Assembly (NCBI GenBank): GCA_910592005.1
Contig: CAJVPP010000468.1
Coordinates: forward strand, 1 to 31,743
Direction of reading: 5' to 3'
Source of the DNA: Funneliformis mosseae
Lineage: Eukaryota > Glomeromycota > Glomeromycetes > Glomerales > Glomeraceae
Length of the DNA stretch: 31,743 nt
The position numbers and the translations under genes were made by a program. This document shows positions 10,199 through 21,313 of the stretch, piece after piece. The stretch's first letter is position 1. Each line of letters starts with the position of its first letter. Below the pieces are notes generated by a model. That model was not told where the DNA came from and ran no database searches. It saw only the letters and a list, made by a program, of their open reading frames with translations.

Positions 10199-11356
10199 TT
10201 ATTTATAATAAATTAATTATATTAATCAAAATTTAATTAAGTATAATAATAATAATATAAATTAATTTAAAGTATTTAGATTTTATATATTTATATAATT
10301 TCTATATTTATTTATTTTTTTTTTTATATTTAAAATACATATATATTTAAAAAAATTTTTTTATATTTTATCTATTTTATATAATATAATTAAACTATAA
10401 TTTTATTGATTAAATTATTTATATATTATATTTTTTTATTAAATTTTTTTAAAAAAAAATTTATAAAATTGTTTTACTTTCTAAACAATTATTAAAAATT
10501 CAAATGTAAGAACATTTTAGTTAAAATATAAATAAGAGATAAACTTCTTAATAATAATCAAAATTTAGATAAAATTTATTAAATTATAATATAAGATATA
10601 ACAAAACTCTTCTAGTATAATAAAAATTTAAATTGATAAATATGTATTAAAAATATAATAAAGAATATAAATAAATTATTTTGAAAAGATTTTAGTAGAT
10701 ATCTATAGTTAAATAAAATATAATATAAATATTTATAATTATATTATTAATATAATTATAAATCAATTACTGATATTTATATTTTTTTAAAAAAAGATAA
10801 TTATAAAATAGTAATTATTTATCATATTATATCATAATTTTATTTGATTAAATATTTAAAAGTTTTAATTTTTAATTAATTATATAAACATATTTATTTA
10901 ATAAAATTACAATTATAAAATTTTATAATAATTTAAATTAAATATTTTAAAATTTCTGATTAAATTTATTTGAAACTTTTATTAATAATAATGATATTTA
11001 AAATATATACTTTTTTTTTTTTTTTTTTTACACATTTTTACAATATAAATATTAAAATTTTACTTCTATAATTTTATTAAGTAAAACTTAAGTTTTACTT
11101 TATTATAATTTTTTTTTTTAAAAAAAAAATTAAAATATAGATTTAATCAAACAAACTTTGTTATTAATGATATAAATGTTGAATTATTTACAATACAACA
11201 TGTAATAAAAAAAATACTTTATACTATTTAAATAATTAATACAATATAGTATAAGTATTAAATAAATCTAATGTTTATAATTGAAAAACATACTTAACAA
11301 TTTTAAATAAATATTATCTGCTAATACAAGTAATAAATATTTTAATTATAAATATT
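10199..11356. other. Very AT-rich intergenic DNA downstream of the SH3 gene
   Basis: No gene or element is recognised. The stretch is almost only A and T, with long T and A runs (for example near 11010-11030 and 11110-11130). The 3' end of the minus-strand SH3 gene transcript should lie in its right part. Confidence 0.5.
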
Positions 11357-14300
11357 TTATTCTTGCAAGCTTGCAATAAGTTCTTTAAGTTGTTCTTCAA
11401 GAGTTTCCCTTTTATTTCTCTCCTCAGCTAATTGAACTTCGAAATGAGATTTAACCTTATTGATTTCTTCATTAAACCATTTCTTTAATCGGAATTCAAC
11501 ATCGGATGAACTAGGAATTCCACCAAATTGATTGAATCGCGATGAAATTCCTTTAACACCTCCACTAATTGGTTTTGTATCAATGTTCGAATCAGTTGAA
11601 GTTGTCGTTGCTTTCATGGATTCTGTAGGAGTTTCAATTGGTTGTTTCTTAGCAACAGGGCGAAGTTGTATATTACCTAAGGTTGGTGGTAATTTGAATC
11701 CGCTTGGTTTAGCTGGTTTTTCTGGTTTTACTGGTTTAGGTGGCGTTGGAGGCGAAACAGCTTGTTGAGGTTTTTGTTCCTCCTCATCTTTGGCCTAAAT
11801 AGCAAAAATTTTTTAAAAGAAATAAATTATTTATTACTAAATTTACTTAAAAAAATTTTAAAAAAAATGATATTAACCGATGCAACGGCCTCTAATAAAA
11901 TCGCATTTTGACTCTGACTAGCATTTTCTTTAGCACTATTGACACTAGGAGCTTTCCTATTTCTGATAGTAGGTCTGTCTTTTCCTAAATTGGATAACTT
12001 AGGTCCAGACGGCAAAGGTGGAAGTGGATGTTGTGGTGGTGGTTTTTTTTCTTCGGTTTCTATTTCATGATCAATACCATCATCGTCCTTTTTAGTTTCA
12101 ATGGTTTCGACGATTTCTGTAATGCTATCTTCGTCATCTTTAACAACTTCTTCCTCTGAAATTACTATTTTTTTATTATCAATTTTTTCTTCTACAACAT
12201 TGTCTTCAGGGATTTCAACATCTTCATCGATTTGTTGTTCGTCTTCAACAATATTATTTTCTGGTTCATCGGATAAAGCTGTAGTAGAATCATAAGAAAC
12301 TCTTCGATCAACTTTAGGTGAAATGGGTTCTGTCGGAGAAGTCTCCTTCTTGGCTTTATCTGATTTAGAGGCAGAAGATGACGACCTTTTAATTGGAGGA
12401 ATGACAGGAGGCTTGGCTGGTGAAAAAGGCTTGGTAATAGATGGTTGTTTGGTTAAAGGTGGTGTTGACTTTGGTGAATCTGACTGTCGAGTAGGAGTTG
12501 AATGTTCTTCTGGAGAAGTGGGAGGAATATCTATGTTCGCAACCGAATTACTGTTTGTATAAATAGATTGAATGGGTGGCAAATCTGGTGAAACTACAGA
12601 TGGAGGCCGTTTACTTGTCGTATGTTCATTTCCATCATAATTTGAATTTCTTCGTGGTGAAGTTGGTGAAGATGGATCATTAATAGATCGTCTTCGAGGT
12701 GCATCAGCCTGAGACGTATCATATGTAGAGCGTCTAGAATTAGAGGGTGAAGACGTTTCAGTGGTTGAACGCCTTTGTAGAGTTGGAGAGGCAGGTAATG
12801 TTGGAGAATCTTTGCCATAAATATCGCATGTCTCCTGAACATTTGGAAGAATTGAAGAATCAGCAGAAACAAGAGTAGGTTCATCAAGTGCAGAAGCCTC
12901 CACTTGTGTAGAAGCTTCCTCCTGAGGGGCTGTAGCTTGGGTTTCAAAAGATTCATGATGTTTCGCTACTTCAACATTTGATTCAATAACTTCTTCTGAA
13001 ACTTTCTGGCTCTTATTTTGAACTTCTGCTGGATTAATTTCTTTTACGTAAGTAGAAGGAAATATTCCAATTTGTCCTTGTTCATTTCTTCCCTTCCACC
13101 ATCCATCTTCATCAATTTTTTCCAAAATTGTCACATGTTCACTTTTAATTAGTGAAATCTCATCTAGTGATAAAAAAAATTGTAAGTTTTGTAAGTAAAT
13201 TACAAAATAATCAATATAATACATTATAATATATAACCATCCCATTACCGTCTCCATCGGCATCGTAATCATACATGACTTCAGCCTTTGGTTCGACTAT
13301 ATATTAAAATAAAAATGTTATCAAGCTCAACTCAAATGGGGGGATGAAAACAAAAATACCTTTCTTGGGTTTCGATGGCATTCTCTTAGGTGGTAAATGA
13401 GGTAATGGAGGATGCTATATTGAAGGAATATTCAAATTAGCAAATTGTTAAATATAAGTACCGATGACGTCATCAGATTGACGCGCTAATACACAAAAAA
13501 ATTTTGAATAATTTGCCGGTAAATAAATTACAAAAGAAAGAATCTCAATTATAGTAAATGAAAGCATTACACGAAGAATTATGTAAATTTTCTATGAATT
13601 AAGTGCACTTACAGATGGTACAGAAGCTTTCCTTAAAACTGGAGCAGCAAATGCATGTTTTTCTTCAGATCCTGAAGAATTCTCTGGGCTTGGTTGATTA
13701 CGTTTTTTTAGTCCAATTGTGATACCTCCAGAAAATAAACTACCAAGTCCACCTGGCTTGACTCCATACTTATTTAATGTCTTTTTCTTTTTACCTGGAT
13801 TTACAACGATTAGATTCTAAATTTTTCAAAAAAATTTAATAAATTGAAATTATATTACCATCTTGATTTTCAGTATCATCGCCATCTTCAGCTGATTTAC
13901 TTGGTTCTTCAATTAATTTGACATACTATCAATAAATTAAAGATTTGAAAAAAATTATATAGTAATTAATAATTGATACGCGTTTTGATCAGCATTTAAG
14001 TTTTTTTTTTTTTTTTTGAAAGACTCACATTCGAAGGAAAAATGCCAATCTTGCCGTTCAAGTCACCTTTCCACCATCCATCATCACCTTGTTCTAGAAC
14101 GGTTACAACAGCGCCTCTATCAAGTGATAATTTATCCGATTCTAGAGCTTCATAATCATATTCTACTCTAGCAAGCTTGGGCTCTTTAATAAAAAGAACT
14201 AGTAATTAGATACATAAATATTTTCTTATCATTTAAATCGAATAAAAAGCTTTAATGATAGTACCATTGTGTTTAACTTCAGGTTTTTCTTCCTCAGTTT

Positions 14301-14461
14301 CTTCTATGGTCATAGGGTCCTCTACGTTCTCTTCTGCCTAAATTACGCAAAGCTTATTATATTATATATAATTATCAAAAAGTAAAAGGGTGACGTAAAA
14401 TGTTAAAACAAAAAAAAAATATTTTTTTAGCTTTAAATACCTTAATTTCTTCAGAGGCCAT
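11357..14461 (-). CDS. Adaptor protein with two SH3 domains (9 exons, 774 aa)
   Basis: Proposed exons, in minus-strand order: 14461-14441, 14337-14265, 14183-14029, 13925-13859, 13794-13613, 13414-13360, 13296-13249, 13163-11878 and 11794-11357. They sum to 2325 nt in one frame with introns of 63-198 nt. SH3-1 (about residues 35-89) has VEYDYEA, GWWKG and GIFPSNYV. SH3-2 (about 189-243) has VMYDYDADGDDE, GWWKG and GIFPSTYV. Between them lies a basic PGGLGSLF segment. Then comes a long Ser/Pro/acidic linker with PxxP motifs (PPLP), a basic NRKAPS, and Pro-rich repeats. The C-terminal 40 residues form a likely coiled coil. The layout resembles CD2AP/CIN85 or yeast cortical actin adaptors, so a role in endocytosis or the actin cortex is inferred. 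The last donor, GTTAAT, is weak. Exon 3 could start 15 nt earlier in frame. Confidence 0.88.
13463..13474. promoter_or_regulatory. CRE-like palindrome in intron 5
   Basis: GATGACGTCATC is a perfect 12-bp palindrome with a TGACGTCA core, the classical ATF/CREB-type bZIP site. It lies in the longest intron (198 nt) of the SH3 gene. Function is not shown by sequence. Confidence 0.3.
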
Positions 14462-14983
14462 TTTGAAAATTTTAGCTTACTCTTAACTATAACCAACGAA
14501 TAAAAAAAGCGGGTATAACTTATATGCCTTATTTAAAGAGAATTTTAAAGCTATGGTGATGAAAAATTAATGAAACGCAACAACACGAAGACACTGCACG
14601 AATCCTGGTTTTATATAATATCTATCGTCTGACAATAATGAAACTTGGTCACACGTGTCATGTGGTAGTACTATGCATGTAATTGGTGTAAAACAAGTGA
14701 CCCAAAAATTTTTTGATTTAAAGATCAAATTATTATTATTATTATTGTAATATTTTCCTTACTACAAAAGCATTGTAAATGGAATTCAATATGTTTCTAA
14801 TTGACAATTATAACATATCTTTAAAAACTTAAAACTTCAATAAAACGCAAAAGATATTTCACAAATAATCCACTTGGATAAATTCATTATTGCTAAGATT
14901 TACTATATATATTGTGATTTTAATACATCATATTGAATATATCACATATTTAAAACAGATGTAATTGAAAAATTGAAGGCTTT
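14462..14983 (-). promoter_or_regulatory. Intergenic region: SH3 gene promoter and RPL14 3' flank
   Basis: The SH3 gene reads leftwards from 14461, and RPL14 ends at 14984 in the same direction, so this 520-bp gap must hold the SH3 promoter. ACACGTGT at 14651-14658 is an E-box palindrome about 190 bp upstream of the ATG, the kind bound by bHLH factors. An ATT trinucleotide run lies at 14731-14745. No further motif can be named. Confidence 0.4.
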
Positions 14984-15702
14984 TTATTTATTCTTTCTTA
15001 ACTTAGCAATTTCTGATTGTACAATAAAACGTCGCTATTTTTGATAAATCTTTGATTAATTTTAAAATGCATCTATAAATGAAAAACAACATAAAAATTT
15101 AACACATACCTGTTTCTTCAATTTTAATAATTTAAATCTGTCAAAATCAGTCAATGCAGCTCTCCTCGTACGATTATCTAATTTTCTGGCCCACGTTGAT
15201 TTATTCCATTTGATCAAAATATCTTCCTTATCAAAATATTTCTTGATTATTTTTGAGCCGGCTCCCCTAGGGAATCCTCTGACTACTAGATCAGTAAGTG
15301 TCATACCACGAAAAGCATGAGCGTGTCGGGCTACACCAGTGGATGGACCATCGATAAGTGCCTATAAAATTTCGATAATTGAAGAAATTATTATTTATCA
15401 AAACGAGATTGTAAAATACAGTCAATTGCATTAATTGCATAAGCTATTTTCATCATTAAATTGACTTACCCTGTTGTGGTCAATTATTTCAACGATGACA
15501 GCGAGCTTTCCAGCGTCTTCGCCAGAGTCAATAAAGACCACTCGACCAACTTCGACTAAACGTTTGAAGGCACGGTTTTCCTATCATAATATAACAAAAT
15601 TAATTTATAAATAAATATTATTATTTTATAAAAGTGAGCCAATATAATTGTTCGTAGTCAGTAAAACCAAGAACTAATAAAATACTAACTTACCGTCGTC
15701 AT
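14984..15702 (-). CDS. RPL14: 60S ribosomal protein L14 (eL14), 4 exons, 140 aa
   Basis: Proposed exons: 15702-15694, 15580-15470, 15361-15110 and 15034-14984; total 423 nt, 140 residues, which fits the fungal eL14 size (about 138). The first exon encodes only MTT, as is common in intron-rich ribosomal genes. Signature segments are [11 protein letters not shown] and [20 protein letters not shown] (KOW-type N-terminal fold), [19 protein letters not shown] and [14 protein letters not shown]. The basic C-terminal region has [22 protein letters not shown] and a last exon reading [16 protein letters not shown]. Donors are GTAAGT, GTAAGT and GTATGT. The protein is a structural component of the large cytosolic ribosomal subunit. 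It lies in tandem with the SH3 gene on the same strand, 522 bp apart. It appears intact. Confidence 0.95.
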
Positions 15703-16031
15703 TCTTTTTTGATAATTCTTTTTAAGACGAAGTGGATTCGAAAGAGGAAGAACAAATCCCCTTTGATGAAAAAATTATTTTAATACCAAAGAAACGATTC
15801 TAATTGGTTGAAATATGCATTCCCGTGATACACGATCATGTGATAAATTGTCGATAATTAAATGATTTTGCCGAAATTCATAACGCGTAAAAGAGAACTC
15901 TTGAATACTTATTAGTTAATGGTTCACAAGAAGCCAAGAAATATGCTAAAATTTACTTAACATTGTTTAAGGCGAGTGTTCTTCCTTCGAAAAAAAATTT
16001 TTCTTTTGTTTTCCTACCCAGGGCTAAGGTT
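15703..16031 (-). promoter_or_regulatory. RPL14 upstream region with CCAAT box
   Basis: ATTGG at 15803-15807 reads CCAAT on the minus strand, about 100 bp upstream of the RPL14 ATG. A T/C-rich leader-like stretch (minus strand AAAGAATTATC region) lies next to the start codon. The right part may be 5' flank of the divergent, decaying gene to the right. Confidence 0.4.
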
Positions 16032-16280
16032 GACAACTTCGTGCTATCTTATGATCTTCGTGTTTGTTGTGGGTGGAGGGCTATTCAAGATTTTCTAATC
16101 ACGACTAGGGGGACAACTTCGTGCTGTCCCTTGATGATCTTCGTGTTCGTTGTGGTTTCATGAGATTAGTATTAGACATTCTTTCCTGTGAAGTGGAGCA
16201 AGCTTCGTGTTGCCCTTCAATGATCTTCGTGTTCGTTGTTCTGCCTTGCAATGAGCCTTTCCTATCAACAGATATGACTA
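16032..16280 (+). repeat. Three-copy 80-86 bp degenerate tandem repeat
   Basis: Each copy begins with a GACAACTTCGTGCTGTCCC-like word (16032, 16112, 16198), then TGATGATCTTCGTGTTCGTT, then a variable part. The spacing is 80 and 86 bp. It is much richer in G+C than the AT-rich repeats elsewhere. Open frames on both strands here are by-products of the repeat, and spacings that are not multiples of three argue against a coding repeat. Confidence 0.7.
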
Positions 16281-16339
16281 TATTCTTTTGCCTATGTAAC
16301 AACGCTAACGTCATTTCTATGATAAATAACGAAGACGTG

Positions 16340-18490
16340 TTAACTTTGAGGACGTTGATGCATTTTGGAGAACGATTGAGTCCATCAAAAAAGGTGAACT
16401 GGATTTGAGGAGGTAAGTTGCCAGCAATATATTTTATGATACTTAAGATTATTTTTTGAGTTGATATTTCCCATACATATATAGATCGTGGCAACACAAA
16501 GTGCTTTTCATGGGGCCACTATAAACAATTTAAACACAAATCAAATATTTCAAAATCAAACATTTCAAGGTCCCACAGAGAATGTTATTACTAATAATAA
16601 ATCAGTATGTGAAATGAGGTTTATCATTTGCGCCTCTTGTTCCTGTATCTATTCCTCCTAAATATACCGATAAAATTCTCTTCATTACATCACTTAAATT
16701 TCAAAAATGAAAGGAAGCGTTCGATTACACCTCCTAATATTCGCACTGAAGAGGATAACCCTGTGGTAAAAAAGGTAAGGTCTTCGTTTTTTGTTTGAAA
16801 ACAGTCCGACTTACAACATTTGCCCTTACATTTTGATGCAGCTTAAAAAATACACCTTTGGAAATTGGTGCGTTCTAACCGATGGTACTAACATTGTAAA
16901 ACCAACTCCATGAACTTTACACCGTCAAAGGAAAGTGATGATGGTAATCCATCATTAACGAAAGATGAAAATGACAACGTCGACGAAGTTGACGACAATG
17001 ATGAATATACTCCTGATCCGGATGATGTTTTCAATTCCTACTCGAAAAACTCGCAGAATTGGAGTCTGCTTCCAGGAAAAACTGTTGAAGATATCTTCGC
17101 GACAAATATGTCTGAATATTCGGAAAGATATAACAAGAGAAAAAACTGACACCCGTTGAAAAGACTCGACTTACGATATGGTGCCTCGAGACTTATCGAT
17201 CTATCGGCTCATATGATAGCTTGGTTTACAAATAGCGATAGACATTTCATGACATAAACTATAGACTTGCTCAAAGTTTCAGAGCTTCCTGAAGATATCA
17301 ATACGTTTATTTCGGCGATTGAAAAGGTAATACATTTACAGCGATTTTTTTTTTTTTGGTCATTGTTCACCCTTTAATTCGCACATTCAAGTACACCAAG
17401 GTGAGACAGTTGCTGTTTATAAGTTATGCATTAAGCATGCTTATTCGCCATTGAATAGAAGATCAGCAAAATATATAGTGAATTGTGAGTATCTTTTTTA
17501 ACCTATTATGATTTGTCTACGAATTATGATATAATTAGCTGTATTTGTGGACGATGCATTTGTAAACATCTGGATGGGTCTGGAATCTCAAAAGGATGAG
17601 TGCGAGAAAATTGAAAAGTTCGTGATTGACTCATTTTGTCAGCCCATAATTTGTATGAAATATTTATAAAACCATGGATGGGAATGCTATCTTTTATTGT
17701 GGCGCCATAAGCTTTTTCTTTCATCATCAACGGACTGAATAAGGGACGCGGAATAAGACAAAAATGGTAAATAAAGCATAATTTTCAGCTTTTGTGACCA
17801 AATCTCTCTTAAACATTTACACATTTATGTCTATTAGGGGCGAATCGTTTTGCCCTCAAAGCAAATCGGTTATTTAACATAATAGTCGAAAATGCGACGA
17901 GTGTTTCTTAGCATCATCAAGGATGGATTTGGGGAGTGGGTTCGTTGTACGTGCAACCGATGCATAAACAGTTTCCAATCGATGTCTGGCAAGATTAACC
18001 AATCGATTCTAAATGGCTTGTTCAGGAATAATGAACAAGTAAAATTAATAAATGTACCTTTATGCGGTTAGTGGACAAATGTTAATAGAGGACTTAGTTA
18101 ATGGATTTTATGTAATCTTTCCTGTACAAAAATTCCAACTTCCAACAAAACTTTTCCAGATTAAAAAGTTAAAAGCCAACCATAAAAGTTACAAAATTTA
18201 TCCCGGTATGACCATTATTTTTCTCTTGTCATGCATCTAATTATGTTAATTATTTTGAATAAAATATGTACAGCAAAACAAATGATTTGATAAATAGCTT
18301 GGAGAGGCATCGTGTATTTGATGGCATCTTCAATATTGATGAGCCTGACACAATATCACATTACAAATCTAGAAATTGCGATCCAAAAAAAACAAGCAAA
18401 AATAAGGAGTCTGATAGGTATGTTTAGTTTTTTACCGTTTGCAAAACGTTACAAATTAATAATACCATCCTTCGGTACTGCGTCATTCAC
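16340..18490 (+). pseudogene. Decaying multi-exon gene of unidentified family
   Basis: Coding-like exons include about 16343-16412 (DAFWRTIES), 16485-16604 (ATQSAFHGATINN), 16718-16774 (RSITPPNIRTEEDN), 16842-16871 and 16931-17149. The last two join in phase across a 59-nt intron with a TACTAAC branch point. The acidic exon ends NWSLLPGKTVEDIF and YSERYNKRKN; the frame is then lost after six A (17140-17145), where KLTPVEKTRLTIWCLETYRS continues one frame over. Further pieces are near 17290-17327 (ELPEDINTFISAIEK), 17395-17486 (VAVYKLCIKHAYSPL), 17540-17670 (FVDDAFVNIWMGLE), 18055-18190 (YAVSGQMLIEDLVNGFYV) and 18295-18425. Stops break the later exons. No start ATG is clear: GTG precedes ATQSAF. 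The 'GKTVED' type of protein recalls gene families expanded in mycorrhizal fungi, which is only an impression. An active gene with different splicing cannot be excluded. Confidence 0.55.
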
Positions 18491-19222
18491 GTGAAGTTTA
18501 GCATTTTTTTATACAAACTAAATGTTCGCCTACATCGGGCTTTTGTGTTTTAACTATGGTGTGGTGGGTGTATGGTATATGCATCAGCATGATCTTTTTT
18601 TCAGAAAAATTAACCATGTCAAATCGTAATCCCAAAATTTATTAAATCCAAGAAAATCACATGATTCTGATCGTTCCTTGAAGGAACTATTTTTGCTAAA
18701 AAAAAAAATATCTATAATAATATGTTTGATTTATCACCCTAAAGATTTTAATTGAAGAGGTATATAACTGATTTTTTGGCTTAGATAATTGTTTGTTATT
18801 CTAAACAAACAAGAAAAAAAAGTGATAATCTGATTAATAAAATTAGAAGGATAAGATAAATTAAATCATACAAATTAGTTGATATATCAAAAATCTAATA
18901 ATCAGTATTATAATAAAAAATAGTTTTATAATAAAAAAGATCTATTTTTTTATTTAGTATCTTTAAATTAGAATAAAAATTGCTAAATAAACTTAAGATT
19001 TTGCAAGTTAATTAAATAGTAAAAAATAAAATTTAATAATATATTATTAAAATTTTATTAAAAAAATTATATAGAAATTGTTAAATTATTATTAAAATAA
19101 GAAAATTATATTAGTTTCTTATGTTAAATTGCTTTTTTTAAATGAAATTAATCTATTTTTAATAATAAATTATATATATTTTATTTATATAATATATAGA
19201 TCAAAATTTATATATATATATA
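18491..19222. other. AT-rich intergenic DNA
   Basis: No gene is seen. Base composition falls sharply to AT-rich within about 200 bp of the last exon-like piece. Confidence 0.5.
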
Positions 19223-19394
19223 CAGTTAACTCTTATTATAATGAACTCTATATCCTAAATCTCAACTTTGCTAAAAGATTATAATGAAGATTTTAAGAGA
19301 TTTGATTGGCCAATTCGCTATAATAAGAGTATTTTTATTATATTTATTCAAAAAATTCATTATATTAAGAGTTCGCTATATTAAGAGTTGACTG
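19223..19394 (+). mobile_element. 172-bp MITE, copy 3
   Basis: This copy starts CAGTTAACTCTTATTATAATG and ends TTAAGAGTTGACTG, with TA on both sides, and has the same 172-bp length. It has more A/T changes than copy 1, mostly at CpG or C positions (for example ATAATG for ATAACG). No open frame. Confidence 0.92.
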
Positions 19395-20396
19395 TATATT
19401 AAATATATAGATTTATATACTTAAAAATTTTAATATTTTTAATCAAATCAATTTAGAATAATAATTATTATTTAAATATATTTAGCATTTATTTTTTTTT
19501 TAATTAAATATATAATTATTAATAAATTAAATTATATAATTAGATTTATCTAAAATATTAATTAATTTTTATTTTTATTTTTATTATATTTTTAAATATT
19601 AAAAATAAATATTATTATAAATATAAAAAATATTATATGAGTATTATTAAATGATGATATGTAGTAATTATTAATAAATATTATGTTAAAATATCAGATA
19701 AATATTAATAAAATTAAAAGATTTGCATAATTTATCTAATCAATTAGATTTATTTAATTCTTCAAATATTACAATACTAATGATAATAATTAATTTATTT
19801 TTAAATATCTTTGATATCTTCATTATCTTTATTAATTTTCTTATATTTTAAATTTGTATTTTATCTTATTTTATTGTTATAATATATCTGAAATAACAAA
19901 TGTAATTAGTTTATAGAATAATAAAATAATTAATTATAATAAATTAATTTTGTATAAATAAATTAACATTTTATTTGAATTATAAATTAACCTTTTTGTA
20001 AGTATTACATAAAAAATATTAATAATAGTAATCCAAAAGATGATGATAATTCAAAAGAAATCATATATGCCATAAATATTATCTAATATATCTATTTTAT
20101 TTATTTATTTTATATATATTATTTTATATATTATATTTAATTTATTTAATATTTTTATTTCTTTTATTATATTAATAACTTTATATATTTTATTTTATTT
20201 AAATAGAGAAAGTTTTATTTTAACTTAATAATGTATTTTATATTTAAATAAGAATTTTTTTAGACAGTATAATCAACTTTCATTATAGTCACACATTTGA
20301 GATATCTTATATCTATAACTATGATAAGATGTGACTATAAATAAAAAAAATTTTATAATAATAAAATATAAATAAAAAATTATAAGAAATATATAA
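19395..20396. other. AT-rich DNA with a small hairpin
   Basis: No gene is seen. An 11-bp inverted repeat TTATAGTCACA/TGTGACTATAA at 20283-20293 and 20330-20340 lies just inside CAGTATAATC at 20265, a possible element terminus discussed under the Tigger element. Confidence 0.5.
20283..20340. repeat. 11-bp inverted repeat, possible transposase-binding motif
   Basis: TTATAGTCACA and TGTGACTATAA flank a 36-nt loop. The same TGTGACTATAA word occurs at 26618-26628, and a variant, GGTAACTATAATGG, at the possible right terminus near 26710. Confidence 0.5.
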
Positions 20397-21313
20397 TGTG
20401 AACGGATAAATATGACGCAGCTTATGTGGCGTAAAAGAATGATCAATTTATAGATGACTTATCTAACATGTATAACATAATAGATATGATCGACATAAAT
20501 GACATATTGGACATATTGGATATAACAGATATATATTATATAATTGACATGTTAGACATGTCAGACATATATAACATAACTGACATATTAGACATGTCAG
20601 ATATATGTGACATATGTAACATAGTTAACATATTTGACATAGTTGACATAGTTGACATAGTTGATATATTAGACATGTTAGTTATATTTTTCTATATAAT
20701 ATATTTTATATAAATAGGTAACTTGTTAATTCATGTAAAAGAGGAAGAAGATAGCCTGAGTAGTTTTAGCAGTGAGTGAGATATTGTTAGCCGACATAGG
20801 TAATCAATCCTGAAGGCCTATCACATTATGTTACAGTTTAGAGGTAACCAGGCCTATCACATTACGTTACAGTTTAGAAGCAACCAGGCCTATCACATTA
20901 CGTTACAGTTTAGAGGCAATTAGGCCTATCACATTACGTTACAGTTTAGAGGCAACCAGGTCTATCACATTATATTACAGTTTAGAGGCAACCAGGCCTA
21001 TCACGTTACGCTACAGCTTAGAGGCAACTAGGCCTATCGCACTACATTTTAGTTTTAGTATTACTCTTTATTTTCTTTTACTTTTCTTTTCCTTATCTTT
21101 ATCATTATTTTACTTGTGAATAAACACATTATTTATAAATACAATTTACTGACGATTTATTGAATCGTAACTTGTTGTGATAATATAAATACTTTGATAA
21201 ATCATCTGAGTTAAAACTTATAAACTGTTGAAAGATTACTGCTCAATTAAAAAGAATAAACCGCTCGAACACCCCGTCTAACAGTCGTAGTTTGCAAGAA
21301 TTATACGTTAACA
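20397..21313 (+). mobile_element. Solo LTR, copy B, with tandem expansion
   Basis: The LTR starts TGTGAACGG and ends TACGTTAACA, the TG...CA ends of an LTR. ATAA on each side (20393-20396 and 21314-21317) may be a 4-bp target duplication, though this is weak in AT-rich DNA. Inside are a GACATA-rich 5' third, a TATA-like segment near 20690-20710, seven copies of a 36-bp unit, and GTGAATAAA near 21115 as a polyadenylation-like signal. No gag or pol DNA adjoins. It aligns along its length with copy A at 1563-2517. The open frame at 20468-20713 is only a translation of the GACATA repeat. Confidence 0.8.
20814..21052 (+). repeat. 36-bp tandem repeat inside the LTR, 6.6 copies
   Basis: Units begin at 20814, 20850, 20886, 20922, 20958, 20994 and 21030 (partial), each AGGCCTATCACATTACGTTA-like and ending GAGGCAACC. 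LTR copy A has just one degraded equivalent near 2020-2050, so the array expanded in copy B or its source, or collapsed in copy A. Confidence 0.95.

Noticed and set aside
12101..12562. Plus-strand frames opposite exon 8 of the SH3 gene.
   Set aside because: They are antisense shadows of a well-supported coding exon.
16105..16497. A 130-aa minus-strand frame across the 80-86 bp repeat.
   Set aside because: The repeat spacing changes phase between copies, the frame has no recognisable domain, and it overlaps opposite-strand exon-like sequence.
20468..20713. An 81-aa frame made of Ile-Asp-Met repeats.
   Set aside because: It is a translation of the GACATA-rich part of a solo LTR; the matching part of copy A is not open.
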